Of a stretch of 13,803 nt of DNA, positions 12,116 through 13,803 are shown piece by piece; position 1 is the first letter of the stretch; each line of letters starts with the position of its first letter. Source of the DNA: Candidatus Desantisiibacteriota bacterium (lineage in GTDB: Bacteria; JACRDZ01). The notes below the pieces were generated by a model, which was given only the letters and a program-made list of their open reading frames with translations, searched no databases and was not told the DNA's origin. The stretch covers positions 1 to 13,803 of the forward strand of contig JACQWU010000151.1 in assembly GCA_016209155.1 (NCBI GenBank), read 5' to 3'. A program made the position numbers and the translations under genes.

Positions 12116-13803
12116 ATGATGGAAAAAGCACCTCCGGAAAAACCTCCGCAACGAGGTAAAAATGGTAAATCAATAAAAAAAATATTAGGACCTGTCCCTA
12201 ATCTTGAAGAATATGTTCTTTCTGACTGGTGGCGTGGAATTTTTAATTCTCTTTATTTAAAAACCGATGCTGATGTTGTTGATGATAAAAATATTACCAG
12301 CCATGAGATTGAATTATTTGCAAATATATTAAAACTTTCTCCTGATGATAAAGTACTTGATTTATGCTGCGGACAGGGACGGCATGCATTAGAACTTGCT
12401 TCACGCGGATTTAAAAATGTGGAAGGTCTGGATAGATCCCATTATTTAATACAGAAAGCCAAATCATATGCCAGGAAAGAAGGTTTCAACATTAAATTCA
12501 GGGAAGGAGATGCAAGAGACCTGCCTTTTCCTCCTGATGCTTTTGATGCAATTATGATTCTGGGAAATAGTTTTGGATATTTTGAAACAAGTAATGATGA
12601 TTTAAGGATTCTAAAAGAAATATTTAAAGTATTAAAACCATGGGGAAGGCTGATAATTGATGTTTCAGACGGTAAATATTTGAAAAAAAATTTTCAGCCG
12701 AGGTCATGGGAATGGATAGATAAAAAACTTTTTGTGTGCAGAGAAAGATCTCTTTCCCATGATGGACAACGGCTCATATCGCGTGAAGTTATTACCAACG
12801 TGGAAAAAGGCGTGATAGCTGATCAGTTCTACGCCGAGAGATTATATACTAAAGATAATTTAACCGAATTAATTAAAGATGCAGGGTTTAAAGATTGTAT
12901 TTTCCATGGAGAAATATCCACAAATTCTCAGAGAAAACAGGATCTGGGAATGATGGAAAAACGTATCATTGTTACTGCAACTGCAAGAAAAGAATGGACT
13001 CCGCTTAAGAAAAAGCCAAAAGAAATAGTAAAAAATGTAATGGTTATTTTAGGTGATCCGGCAAAAAAAGATTTGTTAAAACCTTCATATGTATTTGACG
13101 ATGATGATTTTTATACAATTGATCAGCTAAAATCCGCGTTACGGAGATTATCAAATTACCATTTTAATTATTTAAATAATCATGATACACTTATTCTTGA
13201 TATGAAAAAAATATACGGTAAAATAGATTTTGTGCTTAATTTATGTGATGAGGGTTTTAATAATGATCCGAGAAAAGAATTGCATATTCCCGCGCTGCTT
13301 GAAAAACTTGATATCCCCTATACAGGATCAGGTCCGCAATGTCTTGCATATTGTTATGATAAATCACTTGTCAGAGGAATAGCAAAAGAAATGGGTATTC
13401 CTGTCCCCAAAGCTTTTTTTATCAAACCTGATGATACAACCTTTGAACTGCCGTTTGGTTTTTCGGTATTTGTAAAACCCAATTTCGGCGATTCAAGTTT
13501 CGGGATAAACCAGAGAAGTGTTGCTAATAATCTTGAAGAATTATTAAATATTATTTCAGAAATCAGAGAAAGTTTTGGATATGATAAACCTATATTAGTT
13601 GAAGAATATCTTACAGGAAAAGATCTAAGCGTGGGGATTATAGGTAATCCTCCCACTTCGTATAATGTTTTACCCATTGTAGAGGAAGACTATTCCGTTC
13701 TTCCCGCTAATTTACCTAAAATATGCGGATATGAAGCTAAATGGTGTCCTGATTCTCCATATTGGAATATTAAATCTATCCCTGCTGATTTACCGGATGA
13801 AAA
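12116..13803 (+). CDS. Fusion: class I SAM methyltransferase + D-Ala-D-Ala-ligase-like ATP-grasp (3' truncated)
   Basis: The frame is open from ATG 12116 (AGGAG 6 nt upstream) to the window end: 562 codons, no stop. Residues about 25-295 form a class I methyltransferase: SAM motif I DLCCGQGRH (82-90), the acidic residue after strand 2 in EGLDRS (103-108), GDARDLPF (131-138), DAFDAIMI (142-149) and VLKPWGRLIID (173-183). A Lys-rich linker (about 293-307) leads to a second domain beginning VMVILG (308-313). This domain matches Ddl: DFVLNLCDEG (371-380), IPYTGSGPQC (400-409), DK (415-416), VFVKPNFGDSSFG (451-463), VEEYLTGKDLSV (495-506) and GYEAKW (538-543). The Mg-binding D...N-x-N end lies beyond the window. 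It probably methylates and ligates related small-molecule or peptide substrates in the cytoplasm, but the substrate is unknown. The fusion makes a plain cell-wall Ddl role unlikely. It is probably driven by the consensus promoter at 11987. Confidence 0.87.
   Translation, partial: MMEKAPPEKPPQRGKNGKSIKKILGPVPNLEEYVLSDWWRGIFNSLYLKTDADVVDDKNITSHEIELFANILKLSPDDKVLDLCCGQGRHALELASRGFKNVEGLDRSHYLIQKAKSYARKEGFNIKFREGDARDLPFPPDAFDAIMILGNSFGYFETSNDDLRILKEIFKVLKPWGRLIIDVSDGKYLKKNFQPRSWEWIDKKLFVCRERSLSHDGQRLISREVITNVEKGVIADQFYAERLYTKDNLTELIKDAGFKDCIFHGEISTNSQRKQDLGMMEKRIIVTATARKEWTPLKKKPKEIVKNVMVILGDPAKKDLLKPSYVFDDDDFYTIDQLKSALRRLSNYHFNYLNNHDTLILDMKKIYGKIDFVLNLCDEGFNNDPRKELHIPALLEKLDIPYTGSGPQCLAYCYDKSLVRGIAKEMGIPVPKAFFIKPDDTTFELPFGFSVFVKPNFGDSSFGINQRSVANNLEELLNIISEIRESFGYDKPILVEEYLTGKDLSVGIIGNPPTSYNVLPIVEEDYSVLPANLPKICGYEAKWCPDSPYWNIKSIPADLPDE

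Noticed and set aside
13354-13677. 107-codon open frame on the - strand within the ATP-grasp domain
   Set aside because: It is antisense to well-conserved Ddl-like motifs on the + strand and has no supporting signals.
12116-13803. Plain D-alanine-D-alanine ligase
   Set aside because: The ATP-grasp part is fused to a complete methyltransferase and is divergent, so a dedicated cell-wall ligase name is not justified.

Overview
The window reads as a piece of an AT-rich genome from an anaerobic, diderm bacterium. Two genes encode Sec-exported lipoproteins with classical lipoboxes. The first two genes are iron-sulfur/flavin electron-transfer subunits of the kind found in sulfate reducers and syntrophs. 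The intergenic spaces hold several unrelated palindromic repeat families. A Desulfobacterota-type (deltaproteobacterial) host is my best guess, but this is an inference from gene style only.

Layout. (1) Positions 3-1354, + strand: the end of a dicluster 4Fe-4S protein and a translationally coupled FAD/NAD(P)/2Fe-2S reductase, resembling the beta/gamma pair of sulfhydrogenase (HydB/HydG) or AsrA/AsrB. Together they should pass electrons between NAD(P)H and an upstream partner that is outside the window. (2) Positions 1354-1617: a structured, multi-stem palindromic element followed by a short REP-like palindrome. (3) Positions 1618-6136, - strand: a run read from right to left as a small membrane protein, pdxA (vitamin B6), tatC (twin-arginine translocase, overlapping pdxA by 4 nt), and a large lipoprotein gene of noticeably higher G+C. 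That last gene is split by one in-frame TAA into a 94-codon signal-peptide fragment and a 654-codon body.

(4) Positions 6158-6504: a MITE-like element with terminal inverted repeats and an 8-bp direct repeat. It abuts the -35 box of the promoter for the next gene. (5) Positions 6505-7473, + strand: a MobA-like nucleotidyltransferase, started by TTG after a strong Shine-Dalgarno and ending inside a bidirectional terminator. (6) Positions 7506-11816, - strand: a 1436-residue surface lipoprotein built of 13 fibronectin-III-like modules of about 100 residues. Two internal expansion histories are visible. (7) Positions 11817-12115: a divergent intergenic region with near-consensus sigma-70 promoters on both strands. 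(8) Positions 12116-13803, + strand: a gene running off the window that fuses a class I SAM methyltransferase to a D-Ala-D-Ala-ligase-like ATP-grasp domain.

The most interesting items are the methyltransferase/ATP-grasp fusion, the nonsense-interrupted lipoprotein with what looks like a catalytically degenerate caspase-like fold, the MITE sitting on a promoter, and the modular FN3 lipoprotein with its A10 tract and leader heptanucleotide repeats. I did not identify a complete, clearly new multi-gene system. No rRNA, tRNA or CRISPR array was seen.
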